Below are positions 1 through 10,532 of a DNA stretch of 64,000 bases, in pieces (the first letter of the stretch is position 1; every line of letters begins with the position of its first letter). Below the pieces are notes generated by a model that was given only the letters and a program-made list of their open reading frames with translations, did not search any database and was not told the origin of the DNA. This DNA comes from Omphiscola glabra (Eukaryota > Mollusca > Gastropoda > Lymnaeidae). Where the stretch lies: positions 5,101,284 through 5,165,283 of the forward strand of contig OZ024808.1 of assembly GCA_964017045.1 (NCBI GenBank), in the 5' to 3' direction. The position numbers and the translations under genes were made by a program.

Positions 1-129
1 ATCTTAAACACAAGACTCCCTGTGTATGTGTAAGACAACACACCCTGTGTTTATGAAACATTAGCAGACACTCGTCGTGTTTTGAACATAAATTACACTA
101 AGATTCCACGTTAGAGGGAGCCACCGTTC

Positions 130-137
130 TATAAATA
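130..137 (+). promoter_or_regulatory. TATA box of the FABP gene
   Basis: The octamer TATAAATA stands 156 bases before the first long-frame ATG (286) and on the same strand as the FABP exons. A start of transcription about 25-32 bases downstream, near 160, would give a 5' leader of about 125 bases to the ATG at 286 or about 305 bases to the ATG at 466. The leader would contain a tiny upstream reading frame (ATG at 172, stop at 181-183). The motif is seen directly. Its use as a promoter is inferred from position only. Confidence 0.55.
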
Positions 138-171
138 CAGCACGACACCCCACGACATGCAACCAACAAGA

Positions 172-183
172 ATGTCCGCCTGA
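172..183 (+). other. Possible short upstream reading frame (3 codons)
   Basis: ATG TCC GCC TGA lies between the predicted start of transcription and the ATG at 286. If transcription starts near 160 this is an upstream reading frame in the FABP leader and could lower or redirect initiation downstream. There is no independent support. Confidence 0.3.
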
Positions 184-285
184 CAAGGACAAACAGTGTC
201 TCTGTCTGCGAGACGACTTGCTTACACCTTTCTTTGGTTTCGTTGCCTTGCGTGTTGATAGAGTTTTGAAAACATTCTCCCTGTT

Positions 286-541
286 ATGGCTACCCCTACG
301 GTCATGTTGATTCAAATATCGCTTTTGGCGGGGTACATCTGCGATGCCTTCCCGTCAACAACGTCTGCTTCTATTTTCAGTCATTCAAATTTCACCCAAG
401 ATTTAAACTCGAGAATATCGACAAGTACAGCAGACGTGAGAATATCGACAAGTGCAGCAGGCGTGATGGCTTTGGACCAATTTGTCGGGAGATGGTTGGA
501 GGACAAGAAGGAAGGATTCGCCTGTCTGGCAGACGCCTTGG
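286..541 (+). CDS. Fatty-acid-binding protein, exon 1 (with N-terminal extension)
   Basis: The frame is open from ATG 286 to the splice donor at 541/542 (G|GTAAGT, phase 1). From the internal ATG at 466 it encodes the classic first strand and helix of intracellular lipid-binding proteins: FVGRW (the G-x-W motif) is followed by 16 residues ending ALG. The distance from GxW to the first intron equals that of vertebrate FABPs. FABPs carry fatty acids or retinoids in a ten-strand beta-barrel, normally in the cytosol. Residues 1-60 from ATG 286 are extra: a hydrophobic segment at residues 6-18 (VMLIQISLLAGYI), a possible cleavage after CDA, an NFT sequon, then a Ser/Thr-rich stretch holding a 27-bp in-frame tandem duplication (RISTS twice). 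Both ATGs have G at -3 and G at +4, so context does not choose between them. The protein is either secreted with a signal peptide, or the extension is leader sequence and translation begins at 466. Confidence 0.85.
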
Positions 542-830
542 GTAAGTCATTTTGATTTGGCTACTTAAGGAGAGTTTATTTTTTCAAGTCTTTTTGTCTG
601 TCAGGGCCCAGAAAATATTTAGTCTTTTTGTAGTACTTTTCTGTGCAATGAGAAATTTGGTCTTTTTGAAGTCTTGTTGTCTATCCTATTGGGTGACGGA
701 AAGTGGGTCGCTTTAATGTAATTTTAATCTTACTTAAGGTTAGAGAAAAGTAGATCTTTGACCTTTGAACTTTTTATTGCGAGAAATAAATTTTTTATAC
801 TCGTAATTGAAAAACAGTTTTGTCTTTGAA
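542..830. other. Start of intron 1, no feature seen
   Basis: T-rich, unremarkable sequence after the donor site. It separates exon 1 from the first array, whose units share GTAAGTCAT with the donor. Confidence 0.6.
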
Positions 831-1262
831 TGTAAGTCATGGTACATTTGATTTGTTTAGAGAATAACTGTCTTTAGATTATGAGCTAAGTAAGTCATGG
901 TACATTTGATTTGTTTAGAGAATGCCTGTCTTTAGATTATGTATTAAGTAAGTCATGGTATATTTGATTTGTTTAGAGAATGCCTGTCTTTAGATTATGT
1001 ATTAAGTAAGTCATGGTATATTTGAGCTGTTTAGATATGACTGTCTTTAGATCATGTGCTATGTAAGTCATGGTATATTTGAGCTGTTTAGATATGGCTG
1101 TATTTAGATCATGTGCTTTGTAAGTCATGGTATATTTGAGCTGTTTAGATATGGCTGTCTTTAGATTATGTACTAAGTAAGTCATGGTATATTTGAGCTG
1201 TTTAGATATGGCTGTCTTTAGATTATGTATTAAGTAAGTCTTGGTACATTTGAGTTGTTTGA
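831..1262 (+). repeat. Minisatellite, unit 57-58 bp, about 7.5 copies, each with a GTAAGT
   Basis: GTAAGT recurs at 832, 890, 948, 1006, 1063, 1120, 1177 and 1234. The unit begins GTAAGTCATGGTA and includes TTTGATTTG or TTTGAGCTG. The true exon-1 donor region at 542 also reads GTAAGTCAT followed by TTTGATTTG. Confidence 0.95.
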
Positions 1263-1389
1263 TCCCTTTGATCTCTGTCATCTTCATGGCTCAAATAATC
1301 TTGACCCCTCTATATCATTAAATCTGACGTAACACTGCACTGTTGACAAACAACATTTTAAACTCAAATAACATTTGGAATTAAAAGTA

Positions 1390-1520
1390 TCTAGGTTGGG
1401 CTTCTGTGGGACTTCTGTGGGGCTTGTGTGGGGCTTGTGTTGTTTGGTTTTTTGTTTGTTTGTGTTTGTTTATTTGTGTGGGGTTGTTTGTGTCTTGCTG
1501 TTGTGCTGTTTGTGTTGGGC
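1390..1520. repeat. T/G-rich low-complexity tract
   Basis: Runs of TGTGGGGCTT and TTTGTTTG words without a fixed period. Confidence 0.8.
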
Positions 1521-1560
1521 TTGAGTTATCACAGCCGTAAAATAACTTACGTTGAACGTT

Positions 1561-1612
1561 GACTGTTGACGGGACATTCTCCAGCAGACTGTTGACGGGA
1601 CATTCTCCAGCA
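1561..1612. repeat. 26-bp direct repeat, two perfect copies
   Basis: GACTGTTGACGGGACATTCT followed by CCAGCA occurs twice head to tail. Confidence 0.9.
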
Positions 1613-1619
1613 CAAACCA

Positions 1620-2190
1620 ATGTTAACTTTTTTGCTGTTGTCCCCCGTCCCCCCCCCGGTCCTTAAAACAAACATTCCGGAAATTTGATGACGTCGGTGG
1701 TCCCAGGAATTTTGTGAATGCTTTCGACGGTAATATTCCCGTTCAATACTTTGCTCATTAAGAACTTATTAGTTCCCAATTGGATTTGTGTACATAGTTT
1801 GCGTCATACTTTTGGTGTAAACGTTGCAATTACCGTTCTGTGAATGCAGTCCTTTGGTTGTATGTCTTATCCGGCAAGTGCGCCATGCTGTCACGTGGTC
1901 ATCAATGCGTAGTTTAACTCATCCATAAGCTCACTATATTTAAGTCATATATCAGGGGCGCGTCTTTGCTCATTTTATCTCGCACGTTCATTCAAAATTT
2001 CTCCGCAGGCAGATTGCATACCGGATACTTTCCTTCTATATCTTTATAATGATTGAACTTTAATTTTTAAACGACATTTAATGGCGCTCTGATGACCAAC
2101 TAACAATGATTGCATTGACCATCTGGGGACACTTGTGCATGTTTTTAAAAGCTGAATAACAATCTTTAAAGAAAAAAAAAAGAACTGAAG
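1620..2190. other. Inter-array sequence, nothing recognised
   Basis: A C-run near 1640-1660 and AT-rich sequence. No coding signal or repeat structure was recognised. Confidence 0.5.
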
Positions 2191-2357
2191 TAGAGACTAA
2201 CCGAAAGTTATTTTCTGATTTCGGCTGAAACCAGGCCGCAAGTTAAAAATAACTTTCGGCTGAAACCGAAGCTTAAACCAAGAGCTTAACAAGACTTTCG
2301 ACCGAAACCGAAGCCAAAAACGAAAGAGTTGGATATTTTGAAATTCATTCACGCATA

Positions 2358-2636
2358 CATTCTTTATACATCGAGAAATGATGGGGGGAAGTATCAATAT
2401 TTACATTCTTTATACATCGAGAAATGATGGGGGAAGTATCAATATTTACATTCTTTATACATCGAGAAATGATGGGGGAAGTATCAATATTTACATTCTT
2501 TATACATCGATAAATGATGGGGGGAAGTATCAATATTTACATTCTTTATACATCGAGAAATGATGGAGGAAGTATCAATATTTACATTCTTTATACATCG
2601 AGAAATGATGGGGGAAGTATCAATATTTACATTCTT
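2358..2636 (+). repeat. Minisatellite, unit about 44 bp, about 6 copies, inside repeat R1
   Basis: The unit runs from CATTCTTTATACATCGAGAA through ATGATGGGGGAAGTATCAAT. In the other R1 copy (near 11870-11930, reversed) the matching sequence is present once, so the array arose in this copy. Confidence 0.93.
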
Positions 2637-3189
2637 CTTATACAAAAATGGATGATCGTGACGATTAATCAATCAACATGGAATGACGACTTTGGCTTTT
2701 ACCATTTGAATTAAAAGTTTAAAAAGATTAATTTATTTTGAAGTAGTATGGAAATAGAAAATTTTGACGGAAAAAAATGGGGGGGGGGGGGCAAAATTCA
2801 TGCAAAATAGACCAATGAGTATCGTTAGCTTTAATAACATAATTACAACTCTATCCAGACGTATTTGGTACACATCGTAAGCTTAAGTATGATTGGTATG
2901 GCCCACTAAATGTCCAGACATAAGCCTTAAAGGAACTCATTGTCTGGTTAAACCAAACATTTTCTTTGAAACACGTTGTCTGATTGATCGACGTTTAAAT
3001 GTTTCGCTTATCCGCACTTATCATGTATCAGCTAGTTTACTATATTACCGAGGTCAAGCAAGAGTCGAACGAATTTTGAACTGCGCTTTGTATTATAGTA
3101 CAGTAACAGACCTGGTTACACGGAACTCCCAATGTAGTACAACATAGTCTCAGAATAGTACTTATCCATCTCAAAATCGTACAATCGTG

Positions 3190-3347
3190 CAGTGTTTACC
3201 CGTACCCGTACGCCTGGAAGTACCGGAAGAGTGTGATGGGGGGGTACGCGTTACACCGGAAAATTTTTTAGATTTTAAAAAAATTGCTATTGAAGTATAT
3301 AGAAAATTATAGAGGGTACACAGATATCGAAAGTTTGGGAAACACTG
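3190..3347. mobile_element. hAT-like miniature element with CAGTGTTT inverted ends
   Basis: The left end reads CAGTGTTTACCC, and the complement of the right end reads CAGTGTTTCCCA (11 of 12 match). Five bases, TCGTG, flank both ends (3185-3189 and 3348-3352). No coding capacity. CAGTGTTTCCCA-type ends are familiar in hAT elements, but the expected 8-bp duplication is not intact, so the superfamily is tentative. Confidence 0.6.
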
Positions 3348-3391
3348 TCGTGCTGTAAAAGTAAATGAATAAACACACAGTATAATGTACA

Positions 3392-3392
<1 letters not shown>

Positions 3393-3440
<48 letters not shown>
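3393..3440. repeat. Poly-A run of about 48 bases between direct repeats
   Basis: An uninterrupted A tract. TGTACAC stands immediately before and after it. Confidence 0.9.
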
Positions 3441-3442
<2 letters not shown>

Positions 3443-3872
3443 TACACAATAACTGTTCGCATAGCATGTCTAATAAAGGTCAAAGGTCACTTCTCAACGT
3501 AGATGACTTACGTTTATATATTTACATACAGTGCAATATTTCAAAATTAAAACAAATATAATAAAAATAGTACTATTCTTTTACCTAAGCTTAACTGAAG
3601 CTACATTTTTGGAAATAAAGGACAAATAGGTCATCAATCAGCTGAGAGCAGTTTTCGAAGAAGGTTAGTCATACGATGACAGCAAGATGTCGAGCAGTTG
3701 CGAATATCGGACAGTCTGACTTCTGGTAGATGACCGAAAACCTCAATCATTTTCGGCCGAAACCGAAAATAAACCGAAAGTTAACTTTTCTCTTTCGAAA
3801 CTTATCAAATGGCAACTTTCGGCGCCGAAACCGAAACGAAAGCCGAAATTCAATCGGTCTCCAACTGAAGGA

Positions 3873-4395
3873 AAATCGGTTTCTTTTCTACGCATCATTA
3901 CATTTTCTTAGAAGAGTACTTGCCATTTTATTCCTGAAAGTGGTTTTATAAAACGTACAGTTATTTAAATTGTAAAGAAATTGTTTGACAACTATACTTT
4001 TAATGCTAAAATATGCAATCATGATAGGTTATAGCGGTGCACAGTTGTCTCCCCTCACCGGCTACATATATTGTTAGTCTACTATCGACCGGAAGTTAAA
4101 AAAAAACATTAATTGGCGCACATTTATTGTATTTTCCGCGTCGGTCGGCAATCGAGTGTCAAATGGAGACAGTTGTCCTATTCAATTGAATGCAGTTGTA
4201 TCGTTGTGTCTGCGCCGTGTCTCCTGTCTGTTGACATTTCCGTCTCGCCACATGACCAACTAATTAATGCAGCTGATAGCGTGGGACATTTCAAGGGCGA
4301 TAAGTTGCACGACTCTGTCTACCCATGGTTCTCAAATAGTCTGACATGACACTACTCTTTTATTGCGCCTGCTGTGCCGTTAATCCTAACCTGAA
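3873..4395. other. Inter-repeat sequence, nothing recognised
   Basis: AT-rich at first, then mixed. No gene, RNA or repeat structure was recognised. Confidence 0.5.
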
Positions 4396-4590
4396 TTTTT
4401 ATGCCCCTGATGGGGTCGTATGTTGATCATGGCCAATGAGGGGGTCGTATGTTAATAATGGTCAATGAGGGGGCCGTATGTTGATCATGATCAATGAGGG
4501 GGTAGTATGTTGATCATGATCAATGAGGGGGTAGTATGTTGATCATGGTCATTGAGTGGGGCATATGTTGATCATGGTCAATGATTTTTA
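4395..4590. repeat. Minisatellite, unit about 32 bp, about 6 copies
   Basis: The unit contains GGGGGTCGTATGTTGATCAT and GGTCAATGA. Confidence 0.92.
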
Positions 4591-4654
4591 CCGATATCAA
4601 TGAAATTATGTCTGGCATCAACTGCGACCCAAACGTTGCACTCCATCCAATAAC

Positions 4655-5815
4655 CGTGATATTAGCAATAACCATGATATTAGCAATAACCGTGATATTA
4701 GCAATAACCATGAGATTAGCAATAACCGGGATTTTAGCTATAACCATAATATTAGCAATAACCATGAGATTAGCAATAACCGTGATATTAGCAATAACCA
4801 TGAGATTAGCAATAACCATGATATTAGCAATAACCATGAGATTAGCGATAACCATGATATTAGCAATAACCATGATATTAGCAATAACCATGATATTAGC
4901 AATAACCATGATATTAGCAATAACCATGATATTAGCAATAACCATGATATTAGCAATAACCGTGATATTAGCAATAACCATGAGATTAGCAATAACCATG
5001 ATATTAGCAATAACCATGAGATTAGCGATAACCATGATATTAGCAATAACCATGATATTAGCAATAACCATGATATTAGCAATAACCGTGATATTAGCAA
5101 TAACCATGATATTAGCAATGACCATGATATAGCAATAACCATGATATTAGCAATAACCATGATATTGGCAATAACCATGATATAAGCAATAACCATGATA
5201 TTAGCAATAACCGTGATATTAGCAATAACCGTGATATTAGCAATAACCGTGATATTAGCAATAACCATGCGATAAGCGATAACCGTGATTTTAGCAATAA
5301 CCATGATATTAGCAATAACCATGATATTAGCAATAACCATGATATTAGCAATAACCATGATATTAGCAATGACCATGATATTAACAAAAGCCATGAGATT
5401 AGCAAAAATTATGATATTAGCCATAACTGTGATATTAGCAATAACCATGATATTTGCAATAACCATGATGTTAGCACTAACCATGATATTAGCAATAACC
5501 ATGATATTAGCAATGACCATGATATTAGCAAAAGCCATGACATTAGCAAAAACCACGATATTAGCAATAACCATGATATTAGCAATAACCATGATATTAG
5601 CAATAACCGAGATATAAGCAATAACCATGATATTAGCAATAACCGTTATATTAGCAATAATCATGATATTAACAATAACCATGAGATTAGCAATGACCAT
5701 GATAGTAGCAAAAGCCATGAGATTAGCAAGAACCATGAGATTGGCTACAACCATAAGATTAGCAACAACCATGAGATTAGCACAGCAACAATGAGATTAG
5801 CAACAATCATGAGAT
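4655..5815. repeat. Minisatellite, unit 18 bp, about 64 copies
   Basis: The unit is ATAACCATGATATTAGCA with frequent CATGAG and CGTGAT variants. Copies diverge toward the right end. The period is a multiple of three, so long stop-free frames exist on both strands. They encode only the repeat and are not taken as genes. Confidence 0.97.
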
Positions 5816-5861
5816 TGCGTAGAACCAAGCTTGGATTAGTAATTCGGCTCAGTGCTACACT

Positions 5862-6450
5862 AAGCCATTGGATTAGCTGGTGTGACGTGTTCCAATATCA
5901 GGTCAGGTGCTAACTAAGCCATTGGAATAGCTGGTATGACGTGTCCCAATATCAGGTCAGGTGCTAACTAAGCCATTGGAAATGCTGGTATGACGTGTCC
6001 CAATATCAGGTCAGGTGCTAACTATAACTAAGCCATTGGATTAGCTGGTATGACGTGTTCCAATATCAGGTCAGGTGCTAACTAAGCCATTGGTGTAGCT
6101 GGTATGACGTGTTCCAATATCAGGTCAGGTGCTAACTAAGCCATTGGAATAGCTGGTATGAGTTATCCCAATATCAGGTCAGGTGCTAACTAAGCCATTG
6201 GAATAGCTGGTATGACGTGTCCCAATATCAGGTCAGGTGCTAATTAAGCCATTGGAATAGCTGGTATGAAGGTCCCAATATCAGGTCAGGAGCTAACTAA
6301 GCCATTGGAATAGCTGGTATGACGTGTCCCAATATCAGGTCAGGTGCTAACTAAGCCATTGTAATAGCTGGTATGACATGTCCCAATATCAGGTCAGGTG
6401 CTAACTAAGCCAGTGGAATAGCTGGTATGACGAGTCCCAATATCAAGTCA
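5862..6450. repeat. Minisatellite, unit about 54 bp, 11 copies
   Basis: The unit includes TAAGCCATTGGAATAGCTGG and CCCAATATCAGGTCAGGTGC. Confidence 0.96.
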
Positions 6451-6495
6451 GCCAGTAGATTGAACATCAAATGTCCAGAACACTCCTTGCGCAGA

Positions 6496-7038
6496 TTCCC
6501 TTCTCCCCGACAATGGGTCCCATCTCCCCGACAATGGGTCCCATCTCCCCGACAATGAGTCCCTTCTCCCCGACAACGGGTACCATCTCCACGACAATGA
6601 GTCCCTTCTCCCCGACAATGAGTCCCATCTCCCCGACAATGGATCCCATCTCCCCGACAATTAGTCCCTTCTCCCCGACAATGAGTCCCATCTGCCCGAC
6701 AATGAGTCCCTTCTTCCCGACAATGAGTCCCTTCTCCCCGACAATGGGTCCCTTCTCCCCGACAATGGGTCCCTTCTCCCCGACAATGGGTCCCTTCGTC
6801 CCGACAATGGGTCCCTTCTCCCCGACAATGGGTCCCTTCACCCCGACAATGAGTCCCTTCTCCCCGACAATGAGTCCCATCTCCCCGACAATGGGTCCCA
6901 TCTCCCCGACAATGAGTCCCTTCTTCCCGACAATGAGTCCCTTCTCCCCGACAATGGGTCGCTTCTCCCCGACAATGGGTCCCTTCTCCCCGACAATGGG
7001 TCCCTTCTCCCCGACAATGGGTCCCTTCTCCCCGACAA
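6496..7038. repeat. Minisatellite, unit 21 bp, about 26 copies
   Basis: The unit carries CTTCTCCCCGACAATGGGTC. Variants alternate CATCTCC/CTTCTCC and GGGTCC/GAGTCC. Strand asymmetry is strong (pyrimidine-rich plus strand). Confidence 0.97.
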
Positions 7039-7129
7039 AGCTATGACCAGATAGTCGAAAGGTCTAACAGGTAGAACCATTTTATCCACTGCCCCAGAAC
7101 TTAAACAGGAAATGACCCGCCAAACAATG

Positions 7130-7200
7130 GCAGCTCAATTTAATTGACAAAACATGACTTCAAGTAAAGCACTTTATAAGAATCCCAATTAGTGCTAACT
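7130..7200 (+). repeat. Dispersed repeat R2, short copy
   Basis: The stretch from TTGACAAAACATGACTTCAA through CCCAATTAGTGCTAACTTC matches parts of the blocks at 13312-14235 and 31203-31895. It directly follows the 21-bp array. Confidence 0.6.
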
Positions 7201-7403
7201 TCTTGAAATTTTATTTTGCGCGCCTATTGAACACAGTGTTACAGACGTACATAAATACCAAGAGAATTATTATTTGTGATAGCTTCTCAAAGATCTTTAG
7301 AAGGTCCTATTATTTAAGAAGTATCCAGATCTGTAGCAGGTCCTTAGTAGGTGCTAGTTTTAAAGTAGGTAAAAATTTTAAAAGTTAGTAGATCTTTAAA
7401 AGG

Positions 7404-7800
7404 TCATAGGGCTTCAGTTAGTGAAATGTCTCAATTAGGTCCTTGGGCTTCAATTAGTCGAATGTCTCAATTAGGTCCTAGGGCTTTAGTTAGTCAAAGG
7501 TCTCAATTAGGTCCAGGGCTTCCGTTAGTCAAAGGTCTCAATTAGGTCCAGGGCTTCCGTTAGTCAAAGGTCTCAATTAGGTCAAGGGCTTCCGTTAGTC
7601 AAAGGTCTCAATTAGGTCCTAGGGTTTCAGTTAGTCAAAGGTCTCAATTAGATCTTAGGGCTTGCGTTAGTCAAAGGTCTCACTTAGGTCCTAAGGCTTC
7701 AGTTAGTCGAAGGTCTCAATTAGGTCCTGGAGCTTCAGTTAGTCAAAGGTCTCAATTAGGTCCTAATGTTTCCGTTAGTCAAAGGTCTCAATTAGGTCCA
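7404..7800. repeat. Minisatellite, unit about 36-38 bp, about 11 copies
   Basis: The unit contains GTTAGTCAAAGGTCTCAATT and AGGTCCTAGGGCTT. Confidence 0.93.
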
Positions 7801-7904
7801 AGGCGTGTAGTATGCCTTAGGTATTCCGTATTCCCTACAGTATAGAAGTTGAATGGGTGAAATAAATGGAAGATCCTTGGCGTATTTAATATATTTTTTT
7901 GTAA

Positions 7905-7985
7905 GAAGAAGGTCATATGTTAGATGAAGGTCATATGTTAGATGAAGGTCATATGTTAGATGAAGGTCATAGGTAAGATGTTGAT
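7905..7985. repeat. Minisatellite, unit 18 bp, about 4.5 copies
   Basis: The unit is GAAGGTCATATGTTAGAT. Confidence 0.92.
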
Positions 7986-8079
7986 TATAGATCAGAGCTA
8001 CAACTGTTTTTGTAGTACAACCACGAATCCTTATTATGCCCCATGTCCATAACGAAGCCACTTTTAGCCCCGGCATCGA

Positions 8080-9290
8080 CTAATCCAATTACGGTCATTG
8101 CTTTTGAACAGTCTCAGACATCCCAGCCATGACCTTAATACCAGAGACGATTTTCTTGGCCAGGATTTACGTTAAAAAAATCAATACAATGTTTGAAAAG
8201 ATCGGTATTAGTTATTTCTTTTAAAAAAATTAAAAGACACAAGGGCAAAAATTGATTTTTAATCTAAATTGAGTCAGTCAACTTTAAATTTCCTAATCAT
8301 GTTTAGCCAGCCTCGGGGGTGGGGCAGTCAGTGGTTTTTTAACTTTATTTTTACTACGCCCCAGAATGAAAAAAAATAATATCAGCACCCCACTTTATTC
8401 GATTTCCTTTTATTGTATTTGATATGTCCTCGTGTATCTACTGTTTCAAATTTTAGAACCACTCTGAACTGGTTAGATGAAATAGAAGTTTTGATATCTC
8501 ACAATGTTAACAATGGCCTGTTAACAATCACCAGGAGCAGACTACTCCATTAAGCATCCCATCTTAGATTTTTAAGCAGGGGCTCTTAACCAGATATATT
8601 CGCATCCCTTGGGGCGTGGCCCGGGGGGGGCCTTGGGGGGGCATTGTTAGAGTAGTCGAAAGACTCAGGTTTATTTGCATTTATTTTATTCTACTATTTT
8701 TACCGTAGTGTGAGGAAAAAGTGTTTTAAAATCAACTTAGTGGGGCTAGAAATGATCTGAAAACAAAAGGAAGGGTGGCGTTGTAAAATAAAAGTTGAGA
8801 AGCACCCCTTCTTTGGATAGAATCACTGGAGTAGTTAGAAACCCACTGTGTAGAAGCTTCAAATACTTTTAAAAAACAAATCTTCGTTCTGTCATTCCCA
8901 TCTTTACTGGACGCCTTGTAATATTAGACCATTAGAGGCGGTTTATTCCCCCTTGTCCTCGTGATTAGCGTCACGTGCCAAACACGTGCTGGCATCTGCG
9001 GGACTTCCTGCAAACAAGTCTCGTCAAGACACATCTCGTCAAGACTTGTTGATGTGTCAAATTGTGTTGAAATTGGTTGAAACTTGCTAATATAACATTT
9101 TATTTTGTGTGAAAACAATGCTAGACGTCTGTGATGTGTGGACTTGTTTGCTTTAGTGAGCAACATATCAATGACGTCATGAGGTAATGCAAGCTGTCTT
9201 CGAGATTTCATTGTTCAATTTTAAGTGATGGAACGATCTCATCTTGTTATGACATGACGTCATTGAATGTTATCTTTGGTTCGTTACGTC
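8080..9290. other. Mostly unique sequence; possible hAT-like remnant at 8577-8812
   Basis: The sequence CAGGGGCTCTTAACC at 8577 and, reversed, AAGGGGTGCTTCTCAAC at about 8812 look like diverged hAT-type ends, without a clear target duplication. TGACGTCA palindromes occur at 9172-9179 and 9255-9262. No gene was recognised. Confidence 0.35.
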
Positions 9291-9297
9291 AGTTCTT

Positions 9298-9495
9298 CTG
9301 AAACACAGGTCCTCCAGATAAACATTGGACTGAAACACATGTCCTCCAGATAAACATTGGACTGAAACACAAGTCCTCCAGATAAACATTGGACTGAAAC
9401 ACATGTCCTCCAGATAAACATTGGACTGAAACACAGGTCCTCCAGATAAACATTGGACTGAAACACATGTCCTCCAGTTAAACATTGGACTGACA
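9298..9495. repeat. Minisatellite, unit 32 bp, 6 copies
   Basis: The unit includes GAAACACAGGTCCTCCAGAT and AAACATTGGACT. Confidence 0.95.
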
Positions 9496-9519
9496 CCCGT
9501 GCTGCCTCCGAAATACACA

Positions 9520-9787
9520 ATGCTGAGATAAGTACTGCCTATAATGCTGATATAAGTATTACATGTAATGCTGAGATAAGTACTGCCTGTAATGCTGAGA
9601 TAAGTACTGCCTATAATGCTGATATAAGTATTACATGTAATGCTAAGATAAGTACTGCCTGTAATGCTGAGATAAGTACTGCCTATTATGCTGATATAAG
9701 TACTGCCTGTAATGCTGAGATAAGTACTGCCTATAATGCTGAGATAAGTACTGCCTGTAATGCTGAGATGAGTACTGCCTATAATTC
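9520..9787. repeat. Minisatellite, unit 24 bp, about 11 copies
   Basis: The unit is TAATGCTGAGATAAGTACTG plus CCTG or CCTA. A variant reading TATTACATG recurs. Confidence 0.95.
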
Positions 9788-9965
9788 GTGTTGATGACGT
9801 ACACAATGCTAAGTATTGCTCACATGTAAAACTAAAATGTGTACTAAAAACTGTATAATATAAAAATGTTGAATGATACAATGTGTACTACAAAGATATG
9901 TAATGATAAAACTGAGTTTTTTTTTCATGAAATACATATATCGAAACGATTTTTTAAAATGTGGT

Positions 9966-10288
9966 GGTGTTGAGAATTGACAGTGTATCGCAGTGTTGAG
10001 AATTGACATTGTATCGCAGTGTTGAGAATTGACAGTGTATCGCAGTGTTGAGAATTGACAGTGTATCGCAGTGTTGAGAATTGACAGTGTATCGCTGTGT
10101 TGAGAATTGACAGTTTATCGCAGTGTTGAGAATTGACAGTGTATCGCAGTGTTGAGAATTGACAGTGTATCGCAGTGTTGAGAATTGACAGTGTATCGCA
10201 GTGTTGAGAATTGACAGTGTATCGCAGTGTTGAGAATTGACAGTGTATCGCAGTGTTGAGAATTGACAGTGTATCGCAGTGTTGAGAA
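9966..10288. repeat. Minisatellite, unit 26 bp, about 12 copies
   Basis: The unit is GTGTTGAGAATTGACAGTGT plus ATCGCA. Copies are nearly identical. Confidence 0.97.
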
Positions 10289-10532
10289 TGGCTAGTATTT
10301 CCCCCCCAAATTATCCAGAAACCATCTAAATGAGACTAGTGAAACCCCACAAGTCGCATGCATGAAAAAACCGGCAATGAATTAGTGTAGAGTGTAGATC
10401 GATATTAAGGAGAAATAAATTGACCACGGTGATATTTCAGTTTGGAATTCCCTACAAGTCACGTGTCAATAGACGGACAACAGGATCATTTATAGTGGCT
10501 TTAAAAACAAGTATTCTAACAATCACAAGTGC

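Larger units (their letters stand above)
2192..3872 (+). mobile_element. Dispersed repeat R1, copy a (about 1.7 kb, interrupted)
   Basis: The ends are rich in short GAAACCGAA / TTTCGGC words. The left part (2192-2340), the internal part (2640-2850) and the right part (3600-3872) match, in reverse orientation and in the same order, the block at 10533-12112. The outer ends resemble each other as inverted repeats (GAGACTAACCGAAAG against GAGACCGATTGAATTTCGGC). It looks like a non-autonomous DNA transposon of unknown superfamily. This copy has a 44-bp minisatellite grown inside it, and the 3190-3347 miniature element plus a poly-A run inserted. Confidence 0.6.

Noticed and set aside
3171..3467. 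Minus-strand frame with a poly-Phe run
   Set aside because: It reads through the poly-A tract and a miniature transposon.
4655..5815. Very long reading frames on both strands (repeating MVIANI / ILAIT-type peptides)
   Set aside because: They arise because the 18-bp period is a multiple of three and lacks stops. Both strands are open equally and no unique flanking coding sequence exists.
6471..7046. Proline/serine-rich repetitive reading frame (SPTMSPF-type)
   Set aside because: It is a by-product of the 21-bp array, open on both strands, with no splice or homology support.
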